From Pseudomonadota bacterium (lineage in GTDB: Bacteria > Desulfobacterota > Syntrophobacteria > Syntrophobacterales > Syntrophobacteraceae), in the NCBI GenBank assembly GCA_023442755.1, contig JAEZXS010000098.1, positions 1 through 19,388 on the forward strand: a stretch of DNA of 19,388 bases, read 5' to 3'. Below the pieces are notes generated by a model. The model was given only the letters and a program-made list of their open reading frames with translations. It searched no databases and had not been told where the DNA came from. Positions 1 to 7,763 of the stretch are shown here, in pieces; position 1 is the first letter of the stretch; each line of letters opens with the position of its first letter. Both the position numbers and the translations under genes were made by a program.

Positions 1-1418
1 GTCCGGAGCTTATTATACGGAGAAGCATAAACCGAAACGGGCGCAACCGGGTCTTCATAAACGACCAGGCTGCCTCGGTACAGCAGCTTCAGCAGCTTTC
101 ACCTCTTCTGATTTCGATATCCGGCCAGCATGAAAATCAGCTTTTGCTCGATCCCGAAACCCACCTTGGGTTGCTCGATTCCTTCGGCGACCTGGAAGAG
201 ATGTGCGGGGCCGTGCGGGAAATCCATACCGGCTGGCAGGAGAAAAGAGAGGAACTCGCCCGTTTTCGGCGGGCCAGAGCGCAGCAGGCCGCGCAAATGG
301 ATTTTTTGCGCTTCCAGCTCCAGGAACTCGAGGCGGCGAAAATAAAACCCGACGAAGATATCGAACTCGGCCGCGAACGCGACATTTTGAAAAATGCAGG
401 CGTCCTGGCGGAAGCCTCCCGGCGGGCGCTCGAAGCCCTCTATTCCGAAAGAGGCGCGGTGCTCGAACGCCTCTGCGACATAGAAAAGGAACTCTCTTCC
501 ATCACCCGCGTCGATTCCTCCCAGATCGGCCTTTTCGAATTTCTCGAACAGAGCCGGATAAACCTGAAGGAACTTGTCCATCTGTTGCAGCAGTATGCCG
601 GAAAGATCGTTTTCGATCCCGGGAAACTGGCTGCAGTCGAGGAGCGGCTCGCTTTGCTGGGAAAGCTGGGCAAAAAGTATGGGGCGAGTGCGAACGAAAT
701 GCTTGCACGCCTCGAAGAACTTCGGGCGGCCGTAGGGCAGGAGGAGGAATCGGGGTTCCGGGAAGAAGAGGCCGAGAAGGAGATCGAACGGCTCCGCGGG
801 GCTTACCTGGAAAAAGCCGGCGAACTTTCCCTCCGGCGCTCAGAGGCCGCACAGCGGCTTTCGACCGACGTCCAGCGAAACCTCGCAGAACTCGACATGC
901 CGCATGCCCGGTTCAGCGTGCGATTCCTGGGCGGCGATGACGCGCGGGATTATTTTTCTCCCACCGGCATCGATCGCATCGAGTTCCTGCTTTCCGCAAA
1001 CCCGGGCGAGGAATTGAAGCCCCTGGCAAAGGTGGCATCCGGCGGGGAGCTGTCGCGGATACTGCTTGCCGTAAAGAGCCTGCTCAGTCGGAAGGGAGAA
1101 GCCGAAACGCTCGTGTTCGACGAAGTAGATACGGGCATAGGGGGGAGAACGGCCGAACTGGTTGGACTTCAGCTGAAAGAGCTGGCTGTCCGCCACCAGG
1201 TGATATGCATTACACACCTTCCCCAGATAGCCTGTTACGGCCGATGGCACTATCTCGTAAAGAAAGTCGCTGCAGCAGATGAAACAGCCACGGGCATCCA
1301 CATGCTGAGCGAGGAAGAACGTGCGGAAGAACTTGCCCGTATGCTGGGAGGCATTTCCATTTCTGATAAAGTCCGCGATCACGCAAAAGAACTGCTCGAA
1401 AAGGCTGCACAAAAATAA
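1..1418 (+). CDS. recN: DNA repair protein RecN (5' part outside the window)
   Basis: RecN is an SMC-like ATPase that acts early in recombinational repair of double-strand breaks. The frame is open from base 3 without a start codon, so the N-terminus, including the Walker A loop, lies outside; about 471 residues are visible. The first visible residues contain the RecN hallmark SGQHENQ (about bases 112-132). A long charged, coiled-coil-like middle follows (about 200-860). Near the C-terminus are the ABC signature SGGELSR (about 1039-1059) and the Walker B/D-loop VFDEVDTGIGG (about 1112-1144), then a switch-histidine region CITHLPQIA. Family members are about 550-570 aa, so roughly 90 residues are missing. 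No convincing terminator hairpin follows the stop codon. Confidence 0.96.
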   Translation, partial: PELIIRRSINRNGRNRVFINDQAASVQQLQQLSPLLISISGQHENQLLLDPETHLGLLDSFGDLEEMCGAVREIHTGWQEKREELARFRRARAQQAAQMDFLRFQLQELEAAKIKPDEDIELGRERDILKNAGVLAEASRRALEALYSERGAVLERLCDIEKELSSITRVDSSQIGLFEFLEQSRINLKELVHLLQQYAGKIVFDPGKLAAVEERLALLGKLGKKYGASANEMLARLEELRAAVGQEEESGFREEEAEKEIERLRGAYLEKAGELSLRRSEAAQRLSTDVQRNLAELDMPHARFSVRFLGGDDARDYFSPTGIDRIEFLLSANPGEELKPLAKVASGGELSRILLAVKSLLSRKGEAETLVFDEVDTGIGGRTAELVGLQLKELAVRHQVICITHLPQIACYGRWHYLVKKVAAADETATGIHMLSEEERAEELARMLGGISISDKVRDHAKELLEKAAQK

Positions 1419-1481
1419 TAACAATCCACATCTCCTGATACCATATCCTAATACTCAATCGCTTTACCTCTAGAATAAATA

Positions 1482-1509
1482 TTAAGTTTCCCTGAGCTTA
1501 TGCCGTTAT
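1482..1509 (+). promoter_or_regulatory. candidate sigma-28 (FliA)-type promoter for the chemoreceptor
   Basis: TTAAGTTT (1482-1489), a 12-nt spacer and GCCGTTAT (1502-1509) resemble the FliA consensus TAAAGTTT-N11-GCCGATAA, with one extra spacer base. It lies about 100 bp before a chemotaxis receptor, the gene class this sigma factor controls. An alternative sigma-70 reading is TTGATG and TCTTAT just downstream. The match is imperfect and the call is inference. Confidence 0.35.
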
Positions 1510-1528
1510 TTGATGGCATGTAACGGCA
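1501..1528. repeat. 8-bp inverted repeat in the recN-chemoreceptor intergenic region
   Basis: TGCCGTTA (1501-1508) and TAACGGCA (1521-1528) are perfect reverse complements separated by 12 nt. The left arm overlaps the candidate -10 element of the FliA-like promoter, so this could be an operator or a leader hairpin. The rest of the 194-bp gap (1419-1612) shows nothing else that can be named. Confidence 0.45.
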
Positions 1529-1612
1529 GTCCTCTTATGGCGCAAATGCCCTGAATCAGCGCGTAGCTGCCGGACAATCCCCGTACCTTATATTCGAGAG
1601 GAAGATCGTCTT

Positions 1613-3415
1613 ATGCGAAATGTATCGCTTGGTGCAAAGATCTTTGGCGGTTTTGGGATCATGCTGGCCCTGTTTGTGGTTATTTCATGCGTCGGGTTCA
1701 AGAATCTGTCGCTGGTGGTGGAACGATGGAACAGGGCAGACACCGCCGACCATATGGTGAAAACGATGCTCGAGGCAAGGCGGCATGAAAAGAATTTCAT
1801 CCTGAGAAGCGATCCGAGTTACCTGAAAAGCGTGGACGAGTTGACAGCCGATTTTCGCAGGAGGGCGGAGCAGGCCCAAAGCCTTTCAGCAGACCGGGAA
1901 AGCCGTGAACGGTTGGAAAATGCGCTTCAGGAAGTCGGAAGATATTACTTGGCGTTCCGGACGTATGTTGACCTGAAAGCCCGGCAGGATGGCGTCCTTG
2001 CGGAGATGGGAGGGCGATGCAGCCAGGCTCTCGAACAGATCGAAACCCTTATCGCTGATCTGAGGACCCAGGCAAACGAACTGATAGAAGGCAGTGAATC
2101 CACCTCTGCCCTTGAGGATAAGCTGGCCCGTATGGAAGACGTGCACCGGATGTCGCGGTGGATGCTCGATGCAGTGCGCCACGAAAAGGAATACGTTGTC
2201 TCTGGGGAGGCGAAGCAGAAAGCTCAGGCCGAATCCTGCATCGCGGGAATGCTCGATATCGGCCGGGACCTCAAAGCGCGGTTTACGAAAAACTCCAATA
2301 TCTTTCAAATCGATCAGATCATGGGGTCTGCCCGGGCGTATGAACAGGGCTTCAGCCAGTTTGCCGAGATAATGGAGCGGAAAAAGGTCGCCGACGAGGC
2401 CATGGTGAATTCCGCACGCGCCGTCCAGCAGATCTGCGATACGATCCGGATTGGCGAGAAGGATGCGATGGCCCGGGGCGCCAGCGGGGCGAAGCTGACG
2501 ATCGTGACCGTTGCTGCCCTGGCATTGCTGGTTGGGATGGTTCTTTCCTGCCTGCTCACCCGCATCATGACCAGGCCGATAAAGATCATCATCGAGGGGC
2601 TGGCCAGGGGAGCGAAACAGCTTACGGATGCTTCGGGCCAGATCGCCAGAACCAGCGTGCATGTGGCGGAGGGCGCCTCGCAACAGGCGGCCGCGATAGA
2701 AGAGACGTCCTCCTCCCTCGAGGAGATGTCCTCGATGACAAAACACAACGCGGAGCATGCGGGGAGAACCAACCTGCTCATGAATGAGACGCATTCCACG
2801 GTCGCTGAGGCCGGGCAACTGATGGACAGCCTCATGGGCTCGATGTCCGAGATCTCATCTGCCGGGGTCGAAACCGCAAAGATCATCAAAACGATAGACG
2901 AGATCGCTTTCCAGACCAACCTCCTGGCGCTCAATGCGGCTGTTGAAGCCGCCCGGGCAGGCGAGGCCGGATCCGGATTCGCCGTGGTTGCCGACGAGGT
3001 GCGCAACCTTGCGATGCGAACCACCGATGCCGCCCGGCATACGGCGGACTTGATCCAGGAAATCGTAGTCAAAATCAACAATGGTTCGACCATGGTGGAA
3101 AGAACCGGTCGGGAGTTTACCAGGGTATCGGACAGTGCGTCGAAAATGGCGGAACTCGTGGCCGAAATAGCGACTGCAGCCGGCGAACAGGCCCAGGGGA
3201 TAGGGCAGATCAGTAAGGCCGTAAGCGAGATGGATTCGGTGGTGCAGAGCAATGCAGCAAATGCGGAGGAGTCTGCGTCGGCATCGGAGGAGATGAGCGC
3301 CCAGGCCGAGCAGATAAAAGCGTTCGTTGCCGAACTCGAGGCCCTGGTTGGTGGGAGGCGCAAGGAAAGACCGGAGGTTGAGCGGCCGACGGCGGCACTT
3401 CCCGCGGAGATTTAA
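1613..3415 (+). CDS. methyl-accepting chemotaxis protein with HBM-type sensor domain
   Basis: This is an inner-membrane chemoreceptor that passes ligand binding to CheA/CheW. It has 600 residues. Transmembrane helix 1 is at about residues 10-30 and helix 2 at about 296-318. The roughly 265-residue periplasmic region between them is helical and carries two related motifs, RRHEKNFI and VRHEKEYV. This is the pattern of the helical bimodular (HBM) sensor domain, known in some receptors to bind small organic acids. The cytoplasmic signalling hairpin is at about residues 427-466 and includes the conserved EIAFQTNLLALNAA and GFAVVADEVRNLA. The HAMP linker (after RPIKIII) is poorly conserved. No C-terminal CheR-docking pentapeptide is visible. 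A GAGAGGA Shine-Dalgarno precedes the ATG by about 10 nt. The ligand cannot be read from sequence. Confidence 0.93.
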   Translation: MRNVSLGAKIFGGFGIMLALFVVISCVGFKNLSLVVERWNRADTADHMVKTMLEARRHEKNFILRSDPSYLKSVDELTADFRRRAEQAQSLSADRESRERLENALQEVGRYYLAFRTYVDLKARQDGVLAEMGGRCSQALEQIETLIADLRTQANELIEGSESTSALEDKLARMEDVHRMSRWMLDAVRHEKEYVVSGEAKQKAQAESCIAGMLDIGRDLKARFTKNSNIFQIDQIMGSARAYEQGFSQFAEIMERKKVADEAMVNSARAVQQICDTIRIGEKDAMARGASGAKLTIVTVAALALLVGMVLSCLLTRIMTRPIKIIIEGLARGAKQLTDASGQIARTSVHVAEGASQQAAAIEETSSSLEEMSSMTKHNAEHAGRTNLLMNETHSTVAEAGQLMDSLMGSMSEISSAGVETAKIIKTIDEIAFQTNLLALNAAVEAARAGEAGSGFAVVADEVRNLAMRTTDAARHTADLIQEIVVKINNGSTMVERTGREFTRVSDSASKMAELVAEIATAAGEQAQGIGQISKAVSEMDSVVQSNAANAEESASASEEMSAQAEQIKAFVAELEALVGGRRKERPEVERPTAALPAEI

Positions 3416-3452
3416 ATCTACAGGCACCGAGTTCTGGCTCCCAAGCTGTTTT

Positions 3453-3490
3453 GATGGGAGAGGCTTCAGCCTTACAGAGCTCGAAGTCGC
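3453..3490 (+). repeat. REP-like element, single copy
   Basis: GATGGGAGAGGCTTCAGCC followed within about 20 bp by GAAGTCGC resembles the two elements at 7764-7866: all share GGGAG(A/G)GGC(T/C)T, AGCC and a GTC end. It lies between the convergent ends of the chemoreceptor gene and the ATP-grasp gene, a typical REP location. CTCCCA (3438-3443) and TGGGAG (3455-3460) could also pair as a weak terminator hairpin. Confidence 0.5.
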
Positions 3491-3497
3491 CTGACTC

Positions 3498-4346
3498 TTA
3501 GCCAATAACACCCGAATCGAAAAGAGCGCCGATCGTTTCGTTGATGTCCAGCCCCCGCTGCCTGAACCCTTCGACTCCGAAGGCCATGTTCGCTTCGATT
3601 ACGTACCAGGTCCCCTGGTATTCGCAGATATCGAGGCCCGCTTCGTCGAACCCGCAGCGGTGCGCCACGTGCCGTGCAAACCGGAGTGCTTCCTCCGGAA
3701 TGCGCATGAAGGAGATGGCGCCCCCCTGTGCGACGTTGTTCCGGAAATTGCCTTCCCGGTGGATGCGCCAGTATGCATGGACGACGTGGCCCCCGATGAC
3801 GACCGCCCGCAGGTCGCGGTCTATCGGGAGGAACTCCTGGATATAGGCGGGGTTGTGGCCGGCAAGGTACGCGGCGAGTCTATCCGGGCCGCCGATCAGG
3901 AATACTCCCTTTCCCTGCGAAGAACCGACAGGCGTTTTCCCCAGGAAAGGATACCCAAACTCGTCCTCTATCGCGTTTTGTCGCTTCCTGCCGTAGTAGA
4001 TGCGCGTTCGCGGGTGGGGGATATCGAGAAGCTGGAAAAGGTTTGTCTGGGCAATCTTGTTGCCCAGGAAGTGGTAGTAATTTTTGGGAAAGCATTCTTT
4101 CCCGGCAGCCAGGAAGATCCCTTCATAGACCGGCCCGGGATAGCAGATTTTTCCTGCCCCGAGGATTCTTCGCCGATCCTCTTCGGAATAGTCGCTCCAG
4201 TTAGCATTGATCCCGAGACACGGAACCATGCTCTTCCTGAGCCGTTTGCCCAGCGAAACCGTTTCCGGAGCGGGCGGGTCCGGGCGCTGTTCGCCGTCGG
4301 CGCCGCGCCGCTTTTCTCCAGGTTTTCCAGAAGATGATCCGTCCAT
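3498..4346 (-). CDS. ATP-grasp domain protein (RimK-like ligase)
   Basis: ATP-grasp enzymes join a carboxylate to an amine or thiol through an acyl-phosphate. The RimK-like group adds amino acids to proteins or small molecules. The protein has 282 residues from ATG 4346. Seen are VPCLGINANWSDYS near residue 40, NYYHFLGNKIAQT (start of the ATP-grasp fold), a nucleotide loop KTPVGSSQGKG at about residues 137-147, and a C-terminal metal-binding pattern GLDICEYQG...VIEAN. The first roughly 38 residues are a charged, low-complexity extension with no clear family match. An in-frame TTG at 4379 would add 11 residues, but its AGGGGG is only 3 nt away, so the ATG is preferred; a start near MVPCLG is also possible. 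Transcribed away from rtcB. Substrate unknown. Confidence 0.78.
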   Translation of the reverse strand: MDGSSSGKPGEKRRGADGEQRPDPPAPETVSLGKRLRKSMVPCLGINANWSDYSEEDRRRILGAGKICYPGPVYEGIFLAAGKECFPKNYYHFLGNKIAQTNLFQLLDIPHPRTRIYYGRKRQNAIEDEFGYPFLGKTPVGSSQGKGVFLIGGPDRLAAYLAGHNPAYIQEFLPIDRDLRAVVIGGHVVHAYWRIHREGNFRNNVAQGGAISFMRIPEEALRFARHVAHRCGFDEAGLDICEYQGTWYVIEANMAFGVEGFRQRGLDINETIGALFDSGVIG

Positions 4347-4399
4347 GACGCCGCCCTTCGGCTTTACCTTCGAATACAATTGCCCCCTGGCTGTTTTTC

Positions 4400-4428
4400 C
4401 TTATACTCGAACCGCACACCTTTGTGAA
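4400..4428 (-). promoter_or_regulatory. candidate sigma-70 promoter for the ATP-grasp gene
   Basis: Read on the minus strand, TTCACA (4428-4423), a 17-bp spacer and TATAAG (4405-4400) form a good sigma-70 pair. The start point would be near 4393, giving a leader of about 47 nt to ATG 4346 but only about 14 nt to the alternative TTG 4379. Confidence 0.5.
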
Positions 4429-4507
4429 TTCGTTATAGATGGGTTCGTCGCGTGAAAATCGCCGGCTTGTGGACAATGCCGATCCCAGGCAATATCTTCC
4501 TGGCGAT

Positions 4508-4537
4508 TTGAATTGCCACCCCGATCGGCGCTTTATC
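4508..4537 (+). promoter_or_regulatory. weak candidate promoter for the rtcB operon
   Basis: TTGAAT (4508-4513), 18 bp and TTTATC (4532-4537) lie upstream of rtcB. The match is weak but correctly placed. No canonical sigma-54 site and no rtcR-like activator gene were found, unlike the E. coli rtc operon. Confidence 0.25.
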
Positions 4538-4575
4538 GCAACTACTTTTGACCTGACATTCCAAGAGGTGACCAG

Positions 4576-6033
4576 ATGGCCGTTCTCGCCGAATTGAAAA
4601 GAATTTCGAGCACAGTCTGGGAAATCCCTCCTTCGTACAAAGAGGGCATGCGCGTTCCCGCCCGGCTCTACGGGACGGAAAAGATCATCCAGGAGATGGA
4701 CGAGGGCGTAATAGACCAGGTAACCAACGTCGCCACCCTGCCCGGCATCGTCAAATATGCCTGCTGTATGCCCGACGGGCACTGGGGATACGGATTCCCC
4801 ATCGGCGGGGTTGCCGCAATGGATGCGCGTTCGGGGGTCATATCGCCCGGCGGGATCGGGTTTGATGTCAACTGCGGCATGCGGCTCGTCCTGACGAATC
4901 TCACCTATCCGGAAATACAGGAACACTTGAAAGACCTGGTGGACCGGCTCTTTCAGCGCGTTCCCGCGGGGGTCGGGAGCAGCGGTTTCGTTAAAATCTC
5001 CCATGACGAGTTCCGCGAAGCGGTTCAGCAGGGAAGCCGCTGGTGCATCCGCAATGGCTACGGCTGGGAAGAGGACCTGGAACGCACGGAAGAGTTCGGG
5101 TGCATTGCCGGGGCGGATGCCTCCAAGATAAGCCAGAGGGCGGTTGACCGCGGCTACAAACAGATCGGTACTCTTGGTTCCGGAAACCATTACCTGGAAA
5201 TCCAGGTCGCCAGGCAGGAAAACATCATGGACCCGGTGCTGGCGAAAGCCTATGGCCTTACGATCCCCGACCAGGTGGTCGTGATGTTTCATTGCGGCAG
5301 CCGCGGGTTCGGGCACCAGGTTGCAACGGATTACCTGCAGATTTTTCTCAAGGTGATGGAGAGCAGGTACGGCATAAAGATACTGGATCGGGAGCTTGCC
5401 TGCGCCCCGTTTCATTCGCCCGAGGGCCAGGATTATTTCGCGGCCATGAAGTGCGCGATCAACATGTCTTTTACCAACAGGCAGGTAATCCTCCACCGGA
5501 TACGGGAAGTGTTTTCGGACGTTCTGCACAAGGATCCGGCTGATTTGGGCCTGCACCAGGTCTACGATGTCGCCCACAATACGGCAAAGCTCGAAACCCA
5601 TGTCGTCGACGGCGAAAAACGGCAGCTTCTCGTACACCGCAAGGGGGCGACGAGGGCGTTTGGGCCGGGAGCGGAAGGGCTTCCCGCCATATACCGGGAC
5701 ACCGGTCAGCCCGTGATCATCGGAGGCAGCATGGAAACCGGGTCCTACCTGCTCGGGGGAGTGGCATCGGGCGACCAGACTTTCTTCAGCACGGCGCACG
5801 GCAGCGGCCGAACCATGAGCCGTCGCCAGGCAAAAAGGCAGTTTCACGGAAAGAAGCTCCAGGCGGATATGGAGCAGCGGGGTATTTATGTGCGCACTGC
5901 TTCCTGGTCCGGCCTGGCGGAGGAAGCCGGACCGGCATACAAAGACATTGACGAGGTGGTCGAGGCCACCGAAGAGGCGGGGATCAGCAAAAGAGTGGCG
6001 CGATTCCTGCCGGTCGGCAATGTAAAAGGGTAA
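4576..6033 (+). CDS. rtcB: RNA-splicing ligase RtcB
   Basis: RtcB joins RNA 2',3'-cyclic phosphate or 3'-phosphate ends to 5'-hydroxyl ends using GTP and Mn2+, in tRNA splicing in archaea/eukaryotes and RNA repair in bacteria. At 485 residues the length fits the family. Expected catalytic residues are present: DVNCG (C100), GSGNH (H205), FHCGSRG (H239), the AHN motif (H334) and VHRKGATRA with the guanylylated histidine at H354. The C-terminal STAHGSGR is also conserved. AGAGGTG precedes the ATG by about 6 nt. It is the first gene of a four-gene plus-strand operon whose third gene is archease, the known RtcB-activating factor. Nothing looks truncated. Confidence 0.97.
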   Translation: MAVLAELKRISSTVWEIPPSYKEGMRVPARLYGTEKIIQEMDEGVIDQVTNVATLPGIVKYACCMPDGHWGYGFPIGGVAAMDARSGVISPGGIGFDVNCGMRLVLTNLTYPEIQEHLKDLVDRLFQRVPAGVGSSGFVKISHDEFREAVQQGSRWCIRNGYGWEEDLERTEEFGCIAGADASKISQRAVDRGYKQIGTLGSGNHYLEIQVARQENIMDPVLAKAYGLTIPDQVVVMFHCGSRGFGHQVATDYLQIFLKVMESRYGIKILDRELACAPFHSPEGQDYFAAMKCAINMSFTNRQVILHRIREVFSDVLHKDPADLGLHQVYDVAHNTAKLETHVVDGEKRQLLVHRKGATRAFGPGAEGLPAIYRDTGQPVIIGGSMETGSYLLGGVASGDQTFFSTAHGSGRTMSRRQAKRQFHGKKLQADMEQRGIYVRTASWSGLAEEAGPAYKDIDEVVEATEEAGISKRVARFLPVGNVKG

Positions 6034-6049
6034 AAAAAAGGGGGAAGGT

Positions 6050-6937
6050 ATGGCTGCGCAGAAAACTCCGGTTATGCTTGTCACCGGGAGCCTTGGGAGC
6101 GGCAAGACGACCCTGGTGAAGCACATCCTCGAAAATGCCGTCCGGACGGCCGTCCTTATGAACGAGTTCGGCGAAGTCGCTATCGACAGCCGGATAATCA
6201 AAGGGGAGAACATCGATATCATCGAACTGGCCGGCGGGTGCGCCTGTTGTTCCATGACCGGCGAATTTGAAGCCGCGATGCGGGAGATTGTGGAGAAGAT
6301 CGCTCCGGACATGATCCTCGTCGAAGCCACCGGGGTGGCGGAATCCGACGCCCTTGTCTACGAGATCGAGGACAACCTGCCGGAAGTGCGTCTGGACCTC
6401 GTGGTGTGCATCGTCGATTCCTACCTGAGCATTCGGCATCCTTCCGTCGGCTATACGGCGAGAACGCAAATCGTGGCTGCCGACATCATCCTTCTCAACA
6501 AAGCCGACCTGGTTACCGCCGACGAGATGCAGGTCGTAGAAGCCCAGGTGCGCAGGTACAACGACCGGGCGTTTCTTTTCAGGACTACGGCGTGTGATGT
6601 CGACTGGCAGGCGCTTTTCGGATTGAAAACGGGTGCCAGGCCCAGGCTGGAAGTCACCAGGGACGAAGAACCGCTCCAGTCGTTTGCGTGGTCCAGCTCC
6701 AAAGTGCTGAATGCGGAAAAGTTCGAGGACATGGTGCGCGAACTGCCCGAGCAGGTGTTTCGCGCCAAGGGATTTGTCCGCTTTCCGGATGGCGAGCGTC
6801 TTTTCAACTACGTCGTCGGGCGCGCCGACTACGAGGAATTTCCAGCCGACGGGACCCGGCTGGTCTTCATCGGCCGTGACATGGATTCCGTGCGCGCCGA
6901 GATAACCGAGCGGCTTCGACAATGCGAGGTGGAGTGA
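6050..6937 (+). CDS. COG0523/G3E-family GTPase (CobW-like metallochaperone)
   Basis: G3E GTPases of the CobW/COG0523 group bind metal and GTP and deliver metals such as Zn or Co to client proteins. The protein has 295 residues. Walker A GSLGSGKTT is at residues 13-21, the metal-binding CxCC motif (C64, C66, C67) lies in GGCACCS, EATG is at 92-95 and the guanine-specificity NKAD at 150-153. A CobW C-terminal-type domain spans about residues 200-295. It starts 16 bp after rtcB behind AGGGGGAAGG and its stop codon directly abuts the archease ATG, so the three genes are almost certainly cotranscribed. A role in loading metal into RtcB or archease is inference from this position; RtcB is a Mn enzyme. 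General family assignment is firm, the client is not. Confidence 0.92.
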   Translation: MAAQKTPVMLVTGSLGSGKTTLVKHILENAVRTAVLMNEFGEVAIDSRIIKGENIDIIELAGGCACCSMTGEFEAAMREIVEKIAPDMILVEATGVAESDALVYEIEDNLPEVRLDLVVCIVDSYLSIRHPSVGYTARTQIVAADIILLNKADLVTADEMQVVEAQVRRYNDRAFLFRTTACDVDWQALFGLKTGARPRLEVTRDEEPLQSFAWSSSKVLNAEKFEDMVRELPEQVFRAKGFVRFPDGERLFNYVVGRADYEEFPADGTRLVFIGRDMDSVRAEITERLRQCEVE

Positions 6938-7369
6938 ATGCCCTATAAATTCCTGGAAGACGTTGCGATAGCCGATGTCGCTTTCGAGGCCTGGGGGGAT
7001 ACGGTCGAGGAGATGTTCACGGCCGCGGCGGAGGCGACCATGAACGTAATGGTGGCCGACCTGGACGCGATCGAACCCAGGGTCGCCCGAAAGGTCGAAC
7101 TGGAGTCGGAAACGCTCGAGATGCTTTTATTCAGTCTGCTCCAGGAACTCATCTTCTATAAGGATGCGGAAATGCTCCTGCTGCGGGTCGAAGATGTCGC
7201 AATCGAGCATCGTGACAATCTTTACTCCATGAAGGCCAATGCTTACGGTGAAGACATCGACCCCGGCAAGCACGATCTCATTGTGGATGTAAAAGCCGTC
7301 ACCCTGCACAAGTTCAGGGTGGAGCAGACGGATCGCGGCTGGGAGACTTTCGTGATCCTCGATATATAA
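6938..7369 (+). CDS. archease (RtcB activator)
   Basis: Archease speeds guanylylation of RtcB and lets it turn over repeatedly. The protein has 143 residues, typical of the family. Family pattern seen: FLEDVAIADVAFEAWG at the N-terminus, where archaeal members usually read HTAD; LLFSLLQELIFYKD in the centre; AKANAYGE-like KANAYGED; and VKAVTLHKFRV near the C-terminus, where many members read KAVTYHD. The aspartate D13 is kept. The ATG at 6938 follows the GTPase stop without a gap, implying translational coupling. Presence in the rtcB operon independently supports the call. The altered HTAD and YHD positions suggest a bacterial subgroup, not loss of function. Confidence 0.9.
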   Translation: MPYKFLEDVAIADVAFEAWGDTVEEMFTAAAEATMNVMVADLDAIEPRVARKVELESETLEMLLFSLLQELIFYKDAEMLLLRVEDVAIEHRDNLYSMKANAYGEDIDPGKHDLIVDVKAVTLHKFRVEQTDRGWETFVILDI

Positions 7370-7383
7370 GCCTGGAGGTGGTT

Positions 7384-7707
7384 ATGGAGGGAGGCTGGTC
7401 CTACAAGGAATTTGATATCGAAGAAGGGCTGAAGCCCGGAAGCGCCAATTTTCAGTATTTTTTCATTGTGTCCCAAAACGGCAGAAAAAAATGCCGCTAC
7501 TGCGTCTGGATAACGCATGACGCACTTGCCCGCTTCGATCCGTCGGGAGAGTTCGGGCAGATAGTCGCCGCCGAAAATGCCGGTTGGAAAGAGTGGGTCA
7601 AAGCGAAGATAGACCAAGGCGATTTCCAGGACCGCGTCCTGAGATTCGATCCCCTGGGCCGTGAGGAAATCGATCTTACTGCGATATCTGGAAGGCTCAC
7701 GTTGTGA
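7384..7707 (+). CDS. hypothetical 107-aa protein, fourth gene of the rtcB operon
   Basis: I do not recognise this protein. It is 107 residues, soluble, with no signal peptide or membrane helix. Visible features are an aromatic stretch FQYFFIV, a basic CxxC segment KKCRYCVWITHD (only two cysteines, too few for a complete zinc ribbon) and a WKEWVKAKID helix. The ATG at 7384 is chosen because GGAGG (7374-7378) sits 5 nt before it; an in-frame GTG at 7378 overlaps that ribosome site. It begins 14 bp after archease on the same strand, so it is probably cotranscribed and may serve the RNA-ligation system. A small hairpin GCTCAC/GTGAGC overlaps the stop codon. Confidence 0.72.
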   Translation: MEGGWSYKEFDIEEGLKPGSANFQYFFIVSQNGRKKCRYCVWITHDALARFDPSGEFGQIVAAENAGWKEWVKAKIDQGDFQDRVLRFDPLGREEIDLTAISGRLTL

Positions 7708-7763
7708 GCGCTTCCCACAGCATTCATCCCAATCCCCTCATGCAACGCTTTCCTGTATCGTCG

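Noticed and set aside
1886..3363. Long minus-strand frames (310 and 349 aa) across the chemoreceptor gene
   Set aside because: Antisense shadows of an unmistakable chemoreceptor; composition is biased (Ser/Ala-rich or Arg/His-rich) and no ribosome sites were seen.
4501..4516. Sigma-54-like TGGC...TTGC before rtcB
   Set aside because: The GG-to-GC spacing is 11 bp and not the required 10, and no RtcR-type activator gene is nearby.
4201..6330. 709-residue minus-strand open frame across rtcB
   Set aside because: It is the antisense shadow of rtcB and its neighbours in GC-rich DNA; rtcB has all catalytic motifs, while this translation shows no recognisable domain and crosses intergenic DNA.
5984..6922. 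312-residue minus-strand frame across the GTPase gene
   Set aside because: Antisense shadow of the COG0523 GTPase, whose motifs are intact.
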